Shown here: positions 49,028 to 58,047 of the stretch, piece by piece
Numbering within the stretch: position 1 is the first letter of the stretch
Layout of the letters: each line of letters opens with the position of its first letter
From: Bacillota bacterium
GTDB taxonomy: Bacteria; Bacillota; Limnochordia; DTU087
NCBI GenBank assembly: GCA_012519025.1
Contig: JAAYQZ010000048.1
Span: forward strand, 1 to 64,000
Direction: 5' to 3'
DNA: 64,000 bases
Program-made: the position numbers and the translations under genes
The notes under the pieces: generated by a model
What the model was told of the DNA's origin: nothing
Seen by the model: the letters and a program-made list of their open reading frames with translations, nothing else
The model's database searches: none

Positions 49028-49051
49028 CCCCGACCCCTGTCGGGGTTTTTT
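49028..49051 (+). terminator. Terminator after secDF
   Basis: CCCCGAC pairs with GTCGGGG over a CCCT loop and is followed by TTTTTT. It is 35 bases after the secF stop. Confidence 0.9.
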
Positions 49052-49154
49052 GTGTTGCGTTTTTCGGTCTCTTGTGCCAGCCAATAAAAGGAGACACATC
49101 ATTGGACGAGAATTAATACCTAGAAGTCGCTGTGAATAGCCGCGAGAAAGGGCG

Positions 49155-49487
49155 ATGTGGAAAATGATGGTCTATTTGGTTTTGGCCCTTATTTTTGCGT
49201 TTTTTGTGGCTGTGTTTGCCGTTCAAAATGCCGGTCACATAACTTTGGCTTTCCTTGCATGGCATTGGGATACTTCGGTTGCAGTAGTTATTCTGGGAGC
49301 AGCGGCTTTGGGTGGATTGTTTGGAGGGTTGATGGCCTCCGTGCGGGAAGTGCGGTTTAAATTGAGAACACGGAACCTGCAAAGCGAGATCAGACGCCTG
49401 GAAGTCCAAATCGAAGAAAAGACTAAGGAAAACGAAAAATTGGAGATGCTTGTGCGGGAAGTACACCCACAGCGATTAGATAATTAA
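49155..49487 (+). CDS. LapA-domain (DUF1049) membrane protein
   Basis: 110 residues. Two helices (about 5-26, LVLALIFAFFVAVFAVQNAGH, and about 40-62, VAVVILGAAALGGLFGGLMA) are followed by a cytoplasmic coiled coil (about 65-105, LQSEIRRLEVQIEEKTKENEKLE). This is the LapA/DUF1049 layout. In E. coli LapA helps LPS assembly and the LapB interaction; in Gram-positive bacteria the role is unknown. ATG 49155 follows GAAAGGG closely; ATG 49164 is an alternative. It precedes recJ with a hairpin between them. Confidence 0.8.
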   Translation: MWKMMVYLVLALIFAFFVAVFAVQNAGHITLAFLAWHWDTSVAVVILGAAALGGLFGGLMASVREVRFKLRTRNLQSEIRRLEVQIEEKTKENEKLEMLVREVHPQRLDN

Positions 49488-49516
49488 GATTGATACAAGT
49501 TACTGGTGAAGTGGGG

Positions 49517-49540
49517 AGCCCGATCCTTTTAGGTCGGGCT
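49517..49540 (+). terminator. Short hairpin between the LapA-domain gene and recJ
   Basis: AGCCCGA (49517-49523) pairs with TCGGGCT (49534-49540) across a T-rich loop, but only AAATTT follows. It may be a weak terminator or a leader hairpin for recJ. Confidence 0.4.
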
Positions 49541-49560
49541 AAATTTGAGGTGAATTTGTG

Positions 49561-52212
49561 ATGAGAAATGGTACTGCTGCCTGGTCGGTTCGGGAAAGCG
49601 ATCCGGAAAAAGAAGCAATATTAGTTGATGCCCTCGGTTTGTCACCGGCAGTGGCCAAGATCTTGATTGGCAGAGGTGTTGAGACTTCCCAGCAAGCAGC
49701 AGAATTCTTTGATCTTACCTGGGAACGTTTGGGTGCACCTTGGCTTTTAACCGATATGGAACCTGCTGTTGAAAGACTTGCCCGGGCGATTCAAGCGGTG
49801 GAGCTAATCACTATTTACGGTGATTACGATGTAGATGGCATGACTGCCACAACCTTGCTTATAAAAACCATTGAAGCTTTGGGAGGAGAAGCCAACTATT
49901 ACATTCCCCTAAGGCGTGAAGAAGGATACGGTCTTCACCAAGAAGCTTTGGACGAGATTAAGACTACAAGTAATATTGTTGTTACAGTGGACTGCGGTAT
50001 TAATGCTCTAAAAGAAGCGGAGTTTGCTAAGGAAAATGGCTTAGATTTGATCATAACAGATCACCACAAGCCCAAAGATGAGCTGCCCCAGGCTTTAGCT
50101 GTGATAAATCCCAACCGCATTGACTGCCCTTATCCTTTTAAGGAATTGGCCGGTGTTGGTGTAGCCTTGAAGTTGGCCTATGCATTGGCATCATCTGTAC
50201 TGGGGTCAACCAAAGATGCAAGGGCCTTAGTCGAACAATATTTGGATCTGGTTGCGTTGGGAACAGTTGCAGATGTTGTCCCTTTAAGGGGCGAAAACCG
50301 CACATTGGTGCACTTGGGATTGCAGGATTTTGGTCGAAACTCAATTGGTCTACAGGCTCTAACTGCTGTGGCTGGTCTTGAAGAACGCAAACTGTCTACC
50401 GGCAATTTGGGTTTTGCCCTTGCACCCAGGCTCAATGCTTTAGGTCGCCTTGATGATGCAGCCATCGGTGTCAAGCTGTTGTTAAGTGACACAAAAGACG
50501 AAGCGGAGTCATTGGCCCGTGTATTGGATGGGGCCAACCGTGAACGCCGAGCCATCGAGAAAGCCATTACCGAAGAGGCTTTGGAGATTGTGGAAAAAGA
50601 GCTGGATCTGGATGAAGATTGGGTGATCGTATTGGGCTCACCCAAATGGCACCCTGGTGTCATTGGAATCGTGGCTTCTCGGATAGTGGAGAAATATCAC
50701 CGCCCCACCATGCTTATCGCGTTTGACGGAGATGTGGGCAAAGGTTCAGGTCGAAGCATTCCAGGCTTTGATCTACATGAGGCACTGGCTGACTTAAGTC
50801 ATTTATTGGAGCGTTTCGGCGGGCACAAAATGGCAGCAGGGATATCTATTCATTCAGAACAATTGGATGGTTTTCGCAAAGGCCTCAACCAAATCGCCAA
50901 AACCCGCTTAACTGATGCTGATCTAGTGCCTAAGCTCTCTATAGACGGAGAAGTGTCTTTATCAGAGCTGGATCATAACTTAATAGAAGAATTAGAAAGT
51001 CTCGCTCCCTACGGTGTTGGTAATCCGAGGCCTGTCCTGATGGTACAGGATGTTTCTTTAGAAAGAAGCTACTTAGTTGGTAAAGATCAGGACCATCTTA
51101 AACTTCTCGTTAGCGAGCACGGCCAAACAACAAGAAAAACAGGTTCATTTAATGCAATTGGGTTTGGGCTGGGCGAGCATTTGGACTTGATTCGCGGTGC
51201 CCAATGCGTTGACTTGGCTTTTCAACCTGTACTCAATGAGTGGAACAATCGGGTTAATGTTGAGCTAAACTTAAAGGACATTCGTTTGCCCCAAAGAGAA
51301 TTTGCGCAGCAATTTTTAGATCACTGTTTAAGGGAATACCGGGCAATGATCCCGCAGTGGGGTCGGGAAAAGTGGGTAAGTGGTGCAGTTTCAGAAGGAA
51401 ATTCCCATGACCCAGGTCAAATCATTGATAATCGTGATAATACCCAGCGGACAAAGATCCTGCACGATATCCTGCAGACCCCAAAAGCCGCCTTGTTATA
51501 TGCGGCAAGTCCTGAGCATGTTTTGCGGTTTGCGCAAAAATTAAGCGGACACAGCTTATTGAAAGGGCGAATCGGCATTTTCTCAAATCTGTTAGCAGAT
51601 TCATATAATAAAGCCTTAGTGGAACTGCTTGAGCAAGGGGCACTGGATGCAGTAGTTACCACAGAGATGCCGCCAAAAGAGCTTGCCGGTTATTTCCCAA
51701 AAGTTATAGCGTACCATTTGCCTTTAACTTTTGAAAAGTTTCTGTATCTAAGGGACTTCACTAAAGCGGAATTACATCTTATGTATACTAGCGAGGATCT
51801 CAAGCTTGTGAAGGGGCTTTGGGCAATGATGTATCCCGGATGGGATGAGCTGGCGAGATTGTATTTGTATTTAAGAAACAATCAAGCCGAACACCGCCCC
51901 TTAAACATAGATAACCAAGTGTTGCTGAAAGCGGAACTCGGGTTGAACTGGGTAGGATTTTGTCGAGGGGTGCGGGTTTTGCAGGAATTAGATTTAGTTG
52001 CTGTGGAGGGCACACCACAGTGGCAAAAAGCAGGTTCTGCTGCAGTTAGGTTGCTGGCAGCACCCAGGAACAAACTGGACTTGAGCACCTCCATGGGCTA
52101 TAATGATTGTGTGAAACACAAAGACACCTTGGAAAATTATGCGTTATGGGCGCTGCAGGCGCCTGTGAATGAACTAAAACGGCAAGAAACCCCGGCGAAA
52201 ATTGTGTTATAG
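49561..52212 (+). CDS. recJ: Single-stranded-DNA exonuclease RecJ, long form
   Basis: 883 residues from ATG 49561, seven bases after GAGGTGA; GTG 49558 is the track start. It degrades single-stranded DNA 5' to 3' in recombination and repair. The DHH domain has ITIYGDYDVDGMTATTLL, VDCGIN, and LIITDHHKPKDELP; the DHHA1 domain has HPGVIGIVASRIVEKYHRPT and FGGHKMAAGIS. An OB-fold lies at about 470-580. A further 300 residues follow, with a helicase-like LLYAASPEHVLRFAQ segment, longer than E. coli RecJ (577) and in line with long Bacillota RecJ (about 780). Neighbouring apt and relA is the usual Bacillota order. Confidence 0.94.
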   Translation: MRNGTAAWSVRESDPEKEAILVDALGLSPAVAKILIGRGVETSQQAAEFFDLTWERLGAPWLLTDMEPAVERLARAIQAVELITIYGDYDVDGMTATTLLIKTIEALGGEANYYIPLRREEGYGLHQEALDEIKTTSNIVVTVDCGINALKEAEFAKENGLDLIITDHHKPKDELPQALAVINPNRIDCPYPFKELAGVGVALKLAYALASSVLGSTKDARALVEQYLDLVALGTVADVVPLRGENRTLVHLGLQDFGRNSIGLQALTAVAGLEERKLSTGNLGFALAPRLNALGRLDDAAIGVKLLLSDTKDEAESLARVLDGANRERRAIEKAITEEALEIVEKELDLDEDWVIVLGSPKWHPGVIGIVASRIVEKYHRPTMLIAFDGDVGKGSGRSIPGFDLHEALADLSHLLERFGGHKMAAGISIHSEQLDGFRKGLNQIAKTRLTDADLVPKLSIDGEVSLSELDHNLIEELESLAPYGVGNPRPVLMVQDVSLERSYLVGKDQDHLKLLVSEHGQTTRKTGSFNAIGFGLGEHLDLIRGAQCVDLAFQPVLNEWNNRVNVELNLKDIRLPQREFAQQFLDHCLREYRAMIPQWGREKWVSGAVSEGNSHDPGQIIDNRDNTQRTKILHDILQTPKAALLYAASPEHVLRFAQKLSGHSLLKGRIGIFSNLLADSYNKALVELLEQGALDAVVTTEMPPKELAGYFPKVIAYHLPLTFEKFLYLRDFTKAELHLMYTSEDLKLVKGLWAMMYPGWDELARLYLYLRNNQAEHRPLNIDNQVLLKAELGLNWVGFCRGVRVLQELDLVAVEGTPQWQKAGSAAVRLLAAPRNKLDLSTSMGYNDCVKHKDTLENYALWALQAPVNELKRQETPAKIVL

Positions 52213-52311
52213 GTTTATCTGGGGATGAGGCGTCAAATTGAATCGTATATTTATTCTGGAGGTGAGTGTGGCGGGCAAGCCCAAGTAGGGCGTTGTTGCT
52301 CTCCTTACACG

Positions 52312-52830
52312 ATGGATTTATACAGTAAAGTTCGGATTATTACAGATTTTCCTAAGCCCGGGGTTAGTTTTAAAGATATAACTACTTTACTAAAAGACGG
52401 TGAGGCCCTGAGACATGTTGTGGATCTCATGGCCGAGCGATTTTCAAACAGCGACATTGATGTGATCTTGGGGATTGAGTCAAGGGGGTTTCTGTTTGGG
52501 GCTCCGTTGGCATACAAGATGGGCACAGGTTTTGTTTTGGTGCGCAAACCCGGGAAACTGCCGTCTAACACCTTGAAGGCATCATATGAATTGGAGTATG
52601 GGACAGATTCGCTTGAAATTCACGAAGATGCCATTCAACCGGGACAGCGAGTCCTGTTGGTCGATGATTTGCTTGCCACCGGGGGTACTATGGCCGCGGC
52701 AGCTAAGTTGGTTGGGGATTTAAAGGGTGAGATCGCCGGTTTTGCTTTTGTGGTGGAATTGATGTATTTGAACGGACGGGATAAACTCGGCGAATATGAT
52801 ATCATGAGTCTGCTGCGTTACGATTCATAA
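52312..52830 (+). CDS. apt: Adenine phosphoribosyltransferase
   Basis: 172 residues from ATG 52312, giving the family start DLYSKVRIITDFPKPGVSFKDITTLL. It salvages adenine to AMP with PRPP. VLLVDDLLATGGTMAAAA near 121-138 is the PRPP-binding signature and ESRGFLFGAPLA binds adenine. The track start at 52225 adds 29 residues with no family match. Odd point: there is no SD before 52312. A strong GGAGGTGA lies at 52258-52265, before a GTG that opens only a six-codon reading frame in another frame. Confidence 0.93.
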   Translation: MDLYSKVRIITDFPKPGVSFKDITTLLKDGEALRHVVDLMAERFSNSDIDVILGIESRGFLFGAPLAYKMGTGFVLVRKPGKLPSNTLKASYELEYGTDSLEIHEDAIQPGQRVLLVDDLLATGGTMAAAAKLVGDLKGEIAGFAFVVELMYLNGRDKLGEYDIMSLLRYDS

Positions 52831-52855
52831 AATCAACATATCAATACAGCCTATA

Positions 52856-52889
52856 AACACTCTTTTCCGCATTTTGGGAAAAGAGTGTT
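52856..52889 (+). repeat. 13-bp inverted repeat between apt and relA
   Basis: AACACTCTTTTCC (52856-52868) pairs perfectly with GGAAAAGAGTGTT (52877-52889) around an 8-base loop. No T run follows on the plus strand. It ends 24 bases before the relA start and 7 bases before the relA SD region. It may be a terminator-like or regulatory hairpin for relA. Confidence 0.6.
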
Positions 52890-52913
52890 ATGCCATGGGG
52901 CGGAGGGTAGATT

Positions 52914-55064
52914 ATGCATGTCGATAAGTTGCTGGAACGCGTGCTTTCTTATAATCCCCATGCTGACCTGCAGCTCATCGAGGAAGCTTACCAGGTTGCC
53001 GAAAAGGCCCATTCCGGTCAGTATAGGGACTCAGGCGAAGTCTATCTTAGACATCCTTATGAAGTAGCCATGATTTTAGCAGAATTTGAGTATGATGCTG
53101 TGACTATTGCCGCGGGATTGCTGCACGATGTTTTAGAGGACACAGATGTCACCCGGGACGAACTCACCGAACAATTTGGGGAAGAAATTGTGCTTTTAGT
53201 CGACGGAGTGACAAAACTGTCTCGGATACCGTTTCAAACTAGAGAGGAACATCAGGCACAAAGCCTTCGGAAAATGTTCTTGGCAATGGCAGAAGATTTG
53301 CGGGTTGTCGTGATCAAACTCGCCGATCGGCTGCACAATATGCGGACCTTGAGGCATCTGCCTGAAAATAGGCAAATCCGCTTAGCCAATGAAACCTTAG
53401 AGATCTATGCACCGCTGGCCCACCGACTGGGTATGTGGGGCGTAAAATGGGAAATGGAAGATCTCGCCTTTCGTTTTTTAAATACTAAGGCTTACTACGA
53501 TGTAGTCAATAAGGTGGCCAAACAGCGCAAAGAGAGGGAAGGCGAGTTAAAAACAGTTATCAGCACCATCGAAGGCGCTTTAAGTGATGTAGATATAGTC
53601 GGAGAGGTGACCGGGCGCTCAAAACATGTTTACAGCATTTACCAGAAAATGCAGCGCCAAGTTAAATCATTTGATGAGATCTACGATCTTATGGCTGTGC
53701 GGGTGGTTGTGGATACTGTAAAAGATTGTTACGGTGTCTTGGGTATCGTGCATACACTTTGGAAACCCGTGCCGGGGCGATTCAAAGACTATATTGCTAT
53801 GCCTAAATCCAATATGTATCAATCACTTCACACTACAGTGATCGGCCCGGAAGGTGACCCGTTTGAGATTCAGATCCGAACTTGGGAGATGCATCGCATA
53901 GCGGAGAAAGGGATTGCAGCCCACTGGCTTTACAAAGAAGGGCTGCGGCGGGGTTCAGTTGAGTTCGAAGAAAAGATGGCATGGCTGCGCCAAGTGATGG
54001 ATTGGCTTAAAGAGATGAAAGATCCTGAAGAGTTTATGGCAACACTTCGTATCGATCTTTTTGAAGACGAAGTCTTCGTATTCACTCCCAAAGGTGACGT
54101 AAAAAACCTGCCGGCCGGGGCAACACCAGTTGATTTTGCTTTCAGCGTACACACTGATGTAGGCCTGCACTGCAGTGGTGCAAAGGTAAACGGCCGCATT
54201 GTTCCTTTGGATTACCAGCTGAACAATGGTGAATTTGTCGAGGTTTTAACTTCTAAAACCCCATCACCCAGTAGGGATTGGCTTAATTTTGTCAAGACCT
54301 CTAAAGCCCGCAGTAAAATCAGGGCATGGCTAAAAGATCAATACAGAGAAAGTAGTGTGGAAAGAGGGTTTGAGCTTTTAGTCAAAGAGTGCCGCAAATA
54401 TGGCCAGGAACCGGGAGATGTTCTTAAAAATGATGATTTAAATGAGGCTGCTAAACGCTATGGACTTGGATCCAGGGAAGATTTGTTGGCCAGTGTGGGC
54501 AACGGCAAGATTGTGCCCCGCCAGGTTTTAAGCAGATTGATCGATGATGAAGCACATCCTTTAGTCAGCCAACAGGCGCAAGCCACCACCACTGCACCGA
54601 GGAGAAGTCGGGTTCCCAGAGGTATTACTGTTAAAGGTATGGATAATCTTTTGATGAGAATATCCAAATGCTGCAACCCTGTGCCCGGCGATGAAATTGT
54701 CGGTTACATCACCCGGGGTAGGGGTGTTTCGATCCATCGGGCTGACTGCCCAAACGTTGCAGCGTTGGCTGAAGAACCTGAACGGCGTATTGAAGTGGAG
54801 TGGAGTGCTGCCAATGATTCTTCCTATCCTGTGGAACTGGCCATTGAGGCCATAGATCGTGTGAACTTGCTCACATCGATTATGAACACCATATCGGAGA
54901 CAAAAACACAGATAGAAGCAGTCAATGCTAGAACAAGTGAACACAAAATGGCTTTGATTAACATGATCGTAAATATTCGTGATGTAGAACACATGCACGA
55001 TATCATGAGACGGGTCAAACGTGTCGAAGGCGTCGTTAGTGTGACCAGGGCCCGACCAACTTAA
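52914..55064 (+). CDS. relA: Bifunctional (p)ppGpp synthetase/hydrolase
   Basis: 716 residues with the full RSH layout. The HD hydrolase domain (about 45-150, with YLRHPYEVA and GLLHDVLEDT) keeps its metal residues. The synthetase domain (about 235-350) has GRFKDYIAMPKSNMYQSLHTT. TGS (about 390-450, VFTPKGDVKNLPAGATPVDFAFSVH), the helical/ZFD region with CCNPVPGDEIVGYITRGRGVSIHRADC, and ACT (about 640-716) complete it. Both activities should be present, as in other single-RSH Bacillota. ATG 52914 follows GGAGGG. apt and dtd flank it as in Bacillus. Confidence 0.96.
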   Translation: MHVDKLLERVLSYNPHADLQLIEEAYQVAEKAHSGQYRDSGEVYLRHPYEVAMILAEFEYDAVTIAAGLLHDVLEDTDVTRDELTEQFGEEIVLLVDGVTKLSRIPFQTREEHQAQSLRKMFLAMAEDLRVVVIKLADRLHNMRTLRHLPENRQIRLANETLEIYAPLAHRLGMWGVKWEMEDLAFRFLNTKAYYDVVNKVAKQRKEREGELKTVISTIEGALSDVDIVGEVTGRSKHVYSIYQKMQRQVKSFDEIYDLMAVRVVVDTVKDCYGVLGIVHTLWKPVPGRFKDYIAMPKSNMYQSLHTTVIGPEGDPFEIQIRTWEMHRIAEKGIAAHWLYKEGLRRGSVEFEEKMAWLRQVMDWLKEMKDPEEFMATLRIDLFEDEVFVFTPKGDVKNLPAGATPVDFAFSVHTDVGLHCSGAKVNGRIVPLDYQLNNGEFVEVLTSKTPSPSRDWLNFVKTSKARSKIRAWLKDQYRESSVERGFELLVKECRKYGQEPGDVLKNDDLNEAAKRYGLGSREDLLASVGNGKIVPRQVLSRLIDDEAHPLVSQQAQATTTAPRRSRVPRGITVKGMDNLLMRISKCCNPVPGDEIVGYITRGRGVSIHRADCPNVAALAEEPERRIEVEWSAANDSSYPVELAIEAIDRVNLLTSIMNTISETKTQIEAVNARTSEHKMALINMIVNIRDVEHMHDIMRRVKRVEGVVSVTRARPT

Positions 55065-55139
55065 TACCTAATCTGGGACCGTTTAGTGGGACAGAAACAC
55101 GTGTTAACAAAGCAGATTACAGATGAGGATGTTTGATGC

Positions 55140-55598
55140 ATGCGAGCTTTAGTACAGCGAGTCGAAGGCGGACAAGTTAAAGTAGATGGGAAGATTGTGG
55201 GTAAGATTGGACACGGCATGGTAATCTTTTTGGGAGTGGCAAAAGATGATACCCAATGGGATGCCTCCTGGCTTGCGAATAAGGTAGGGAATCTGCGCAT
55301 TTTTGATGATGCAGATGGACGGATGAATCTTTCCATACTTGATACCCAAGGTGAGGCCTTAGTGGTTTCTCAATTTACCCTTTACGGCAACTGCCGAAAA
55401 GGGCGGCGTCCCAGCTTTGATGATGCTGCCGGTCCTAAGGAGGCACAAGATCTGTATATGGATTTTGTGGAAAATTTGGAAAAGCTTGGTATATCTGTGG
55501 CAACAGGTCAATTTCAAGCCTATATGTCGGTTGAATTGGTTAACAGTGGACCGGTGACTTTAATGGTGGAATCTGAGGATGCACGACCTGCTTTGTAG
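55140..55598 (+). CDS. dtd: D-aminoacyl-tRNA deacylase
   Basis: 152 residues. It hydrolyses D-aminoacyl-tRNAs (mainly D-Tyr and others) to prevent mis-incorporation. The start RALVQRVEGGQVKVDG and the pair VVSQFTLYGNCRKGRRPSFDDAAGP and NSGPVTLMVES, which forms the Gly-cisPro active site, are characteristic. Family length about 145-150. ATG 55140 follows GAGG at about 12 bases; the ATG at 55136 is in another frame. It lies 75 bases after relA, the common relA-dtd order. Confidence 0.95.
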   Translation: MRALVQRVEGGQVKVDGKIVGKIGHGMVIFLGVAKDDTQWDASWLANKVGNLRIFDDADGRMNLSILDTQGEALVVSQFTLYGNCRKGRRPSFDDAAGPKEAQDLYMDFVENLEKLGISVATGQFQAYMSVELVNSGPVTLMVESEDARPAL

Positions 55599-55631
55599 GC
55601 AGGAGTTATTAAAAAGATTGGAGTTTTGGTT

Positions 55632-56249
55632 ATGGAGATCTTGGGGCTGGCAGTGGGACCAACTGGTGCCAATTGTTATATTATCACCCATAATGGTAGT
55701 GGAATAATTATTGATCCCGGGGCTGAAGGTGAACGGATCTTACAAATCCTAGACGAGCGGAAGCTTAAAATCGAGGCTGTAATCAATACCCATGGACATT
55801 TCGATCACATTGGGGCCAATGCCGATATTAAAAAGGCCACTGATGCTCCTTTGTACATCCATGAAACAGATGCCCCAATGCTGCCCGACCCGAACAATAA
55901 TTTGGCTGTATGGGCCGGGGTGACCGATATATCAAGCCCTCCGGCAGATAAATTGCTCCAAGGTGGCGAAGTGCTGCCATTTGCAGGTTTGGAAGCCACA
56001 ATTTTGCATACACCGGGACACACTCCGGGCTGTATATGCATTAAAATTGGCGATGCTTTATTCAGCGGGGATACGCTTTTTGCCGGTTCTGTGGGCCGAA
56101 CGGATTTACCCGGATCGTCTGAAACTGCATTGTACAAATCTATTAACGAAGTGATCTTGCCTTTGCCCAAACACACTGCCATATATCCGGGCCATGGGCC
56201 TGCCAGTACATTGGGGCGGGAAAGGCGAGAAAACCCTTTTTTGCTGTAA
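55632..56249 (+). CDS. MBL-fold metallohydrolase, glyoxalase II-like
   Basis: 205 residues from ATG 55632, nine bases after GGAG; the track TTG 55626 is two codons earlier. The metallo-beta-lactamase motif NTHGHFDHIGA is near 56-66, and LHTPGHTPGCICI and FSGDTLFAGSVGRTDLPG supply the further His and Asp metal ligands; YPGHGPASTLGRER ends the core. It resembles the short YqgX/GloB-type hydrolases found downstream of dtd in Bacillota. The thioester or other substrate is not known. The dtd gap is 33 bases. Confidence 0.88.
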   Translation: MEILGLAVGPTGANCYIITHNGSGIIIDPGAEGERILQILDERKLKIEAVINTHGHFDHIGANADIKKATDAPLYIHETDAPMLPDPNNNLAVWAGVTDISSPPADKLLQGGEVLPFAGLEATILHTPGHTPGCICIKIGDALFSGDTLFAGSVGRTDLPGSSETALYKSINEVILPLPKHTAIYPGHGPASTLGRERRENPFLL

Positions 56250-56280
56250 GTTGTCTAAATGCGTCTGTCCGCCTATTTGG

Positions 56281-56309
56281 TTGACAGGGACAAGGTGATG
56301 ACATACAAT
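56281..56309 (+). promoter_or_regulatory. Promoter for the parvulin/TPR foldase gene
   Basis: TTGACA at 56281-56286 and TACAAT at 56304-56309 with 17-base spacing, 56 bases before the start codon. Confidence 0.8.
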
Positions 56310-56364
56310 TAATTTGATCTTTTCTAATTGAGCGCGGGATAAGGAACGGGAGGGGTTTTGGCAA

Positions 56365-57936
56365 ATGTTTAAACTAATGCGGGAACGCATGAAAGTGGTC
56401 GTAATCGTCGTTGCAGTGGCCTTTGTGGCTACCCTGTTTTACGCGGGAGGAGTTTCTTTGTTCGGCGGCGGTGGCAATACAGCCAACGCGGCATCAGTGG
56501 CCTTGGTCAATGGCAAGGGGATCTCCTATACGGACTTTTACCAAGCATATTATGATATAGTGCGTCAACAGGAGATGTACGGCCAACCGATTCGAGGACA
56601 GCTAGTCAGCCAGGCACAGTACTATGCTTTGGATCAATTAGTGACTCAAGAACTCCTACTGCAGGCGGCTGAAGATGCGAAGCTTACAGTAGATGAGTCT
56701 ATTGTTGAGGAGCGATTCGAGGAGATCCAGAGTAATTTTCCCTCTAAGGCCATTTTTGAACAGGAATTAATGAATTCCGGCCTCACAAGCAAAGAGTTGA
56801 AAAAGCTTATACGCGCTAATCTGAAGCTGGAAGGCCTCCAAGAGGAGCTTCTTGCTGACGTTACAGTAACTGATGCCGATATACGGGAGGCCTATGAAGA
56901 GGTCAAAGCCCGCCACATCCTCATTGAGATAGATGAAGTCGGTGAAAACCCCAAAGAAGAGGCGCTTGCAGAAGCCCAACGGGTGATGGATGCCATCCGG
57001 GAAGGTGTAGATTTCACTGCGGCGGCAAAATCGTATTCATCCGATCCCGGCAGTGCATCAGTCGGCGGAGACTTGGGATGGTTTGGGCGCGGCCGCATGG
57101 TCAAACCCTTTGAAGAAGCTGCTTTTGCGGCTGAAATCGGTGACCTGGTAGGTCCTGTGGAAAGCGATTTCGGCTTCCATATAATTGAGGTAACTGATCG
57201 CAAAGAGGCAAGTGGAGTCGAATTTGATGCTGTTAAAGAAGAACTCAAAGGTGAGCTGCAGGCAAGCAAAGAGCAAGAGCTTTTAGTTGAATGGTTGACG
57301 GATTTGCGAAATGCAGCACAGATTGAAATCAAGGATCCTGCCCTTTTGGCGCACAAGCTTACCATGGAAGGCCAATGGGACGAGGCTGCCAATGCCTATG
57401 AGGCGGCAATATTAGCCAATGACTCTGATCCCTACCTGCATTCGTCCTTGGCAGTTGTTTTTGAGCAGCAAGGGGAGCCGGACAAGGCTTTAGCCCAATA
57501 TGAACTAGCCGCCGAAAAGGCGGAAACCGATCCCGAACTTTGGCTGATCGTGGGTATGATGCATCAAGACCGCGATAATAAGGAAGCAGCTGTTCATGCA
57601 TATAAGAGTGCTTCAGATGCTGATGAGACAAACATGATGCTTCATTTCCAGCTGATGGATGCATTTTACGAACTCGGTGAGGAAGAATTGGCTGACCGGG
57701 AAGAAGAAAAGATATTAGAGATCCAGGAAATGCTTGAAGAAAGAGAGCGAGTAGCTCAGGAAATGCAAAGACTTGCGGAGGAAGCCGAACAGTCTAATGA
57801 TGATCACGGCGAAGATGGCGATGCCGAGGAATCATCTTCTGATCAGTCGGAGCCGCAGAATGAACTAAATGATGTCGATGACGGCGGCCTGGAGGATGTT
57901 TCTGCAGATGAAGCAGGGCCCGCGTCAGGGCAGTAA
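56365..57936 (+). CDS. SurA/PrsA-like peptidyl-prolyl isomerase with TPR repeats and acidic tail
   Basis: 523 residues. A signal-anchor helix (about 10-32, VVVIVVAVAFVATLFYAGG) is followed by a SurA_N-type chaperone domain (about 45-175), a parvulin rotamase domain (about 180-285, KARHILIEI, YSSDPGSASVGGDLGWFGRGRMVKPFEEA, FGFHIIEVTDR), two or three TPR-like helical repeats (about 325-430), a coiled coil (about 440-475) and a strongly acidic, Ser-rich tail. It probably folds exported proteins at the outer face of the membrane. No lipobox is present, unlike PrsA, so it is anchored by the helix. The TPR addition to a parvulin is not usual. The ATG lies 13 bases after GGGAGGGG. A promoter of its own precedes it. 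Confidence 0.85.
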   Translation: MFKLMRERMKVVVIVVAVAFVATLFYAGGVSLFGGGGNTANAASVALVNGKGISYTDFYQAYYDIVRQQEMYGQPIRGQLVSQAQYYALDQLVTQELLLQAAEDAKLTVDESIVEERFEEIQSNFPSKAIFEQELMNSGLTSKELKKLIRANLKLEGLQEELLADVTVTDADIREAYEEVKARHILIEIDEVGENPKEEALAEAQRVMDAIREGVDFTAAAKSYSSDPGSASVGGDLGWFGRGRMVKPFEEAAFAAEIGDLVGPVESDFGFHIIEVTDRKEASGVEFDAVKEELKGELQASKEQELLVEWLTDLRNAAQIEIKDPALLAHKLTMEGQWDEAANAYEAAILANDSDPYLHSSLAVVFEQQGEPDKALAQYELAAEKAETDPELWLIVGMMHQDRDNKEAAVHAYKSASDADETNMMLHFQLMDAFYELGEEELADREEEKILEIQEMLEERERVAQEMQRLAEEAEQSNDDHGEDGDAEESSSDQSEPQNELNDVDDGGLEDVSADEAGPASGQ

Positions 57937-57959
57937 GAGTCAACCCGATTCAAACACGT

Positions 57960-57987
57960 GAGTGGCGGGTAACCGCCACTCTTCTTA
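57960..57987 (+). terminator. Terminator after the foldase gene
   Basis: GAGTGGCGG (57960-57968) pairs with CCGCCACTC (57973-57981) over GTAA and is followed by TTCTT. It lies 24 bases after the stop. Confidence 0.75.
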
Positions 57988-58047
57988 TGAGGGTCTAAAT
58001 CATAAGTTTTAATGATATAACCATGTCGATAAAGGGATGTGTTGGAC

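Noticed and set aside
52225-52311. 29-residue N-terminal extension of apt
   Set aside because: It has no similarity to the family N-terminus, which begins exactly at the ATG at 52312.
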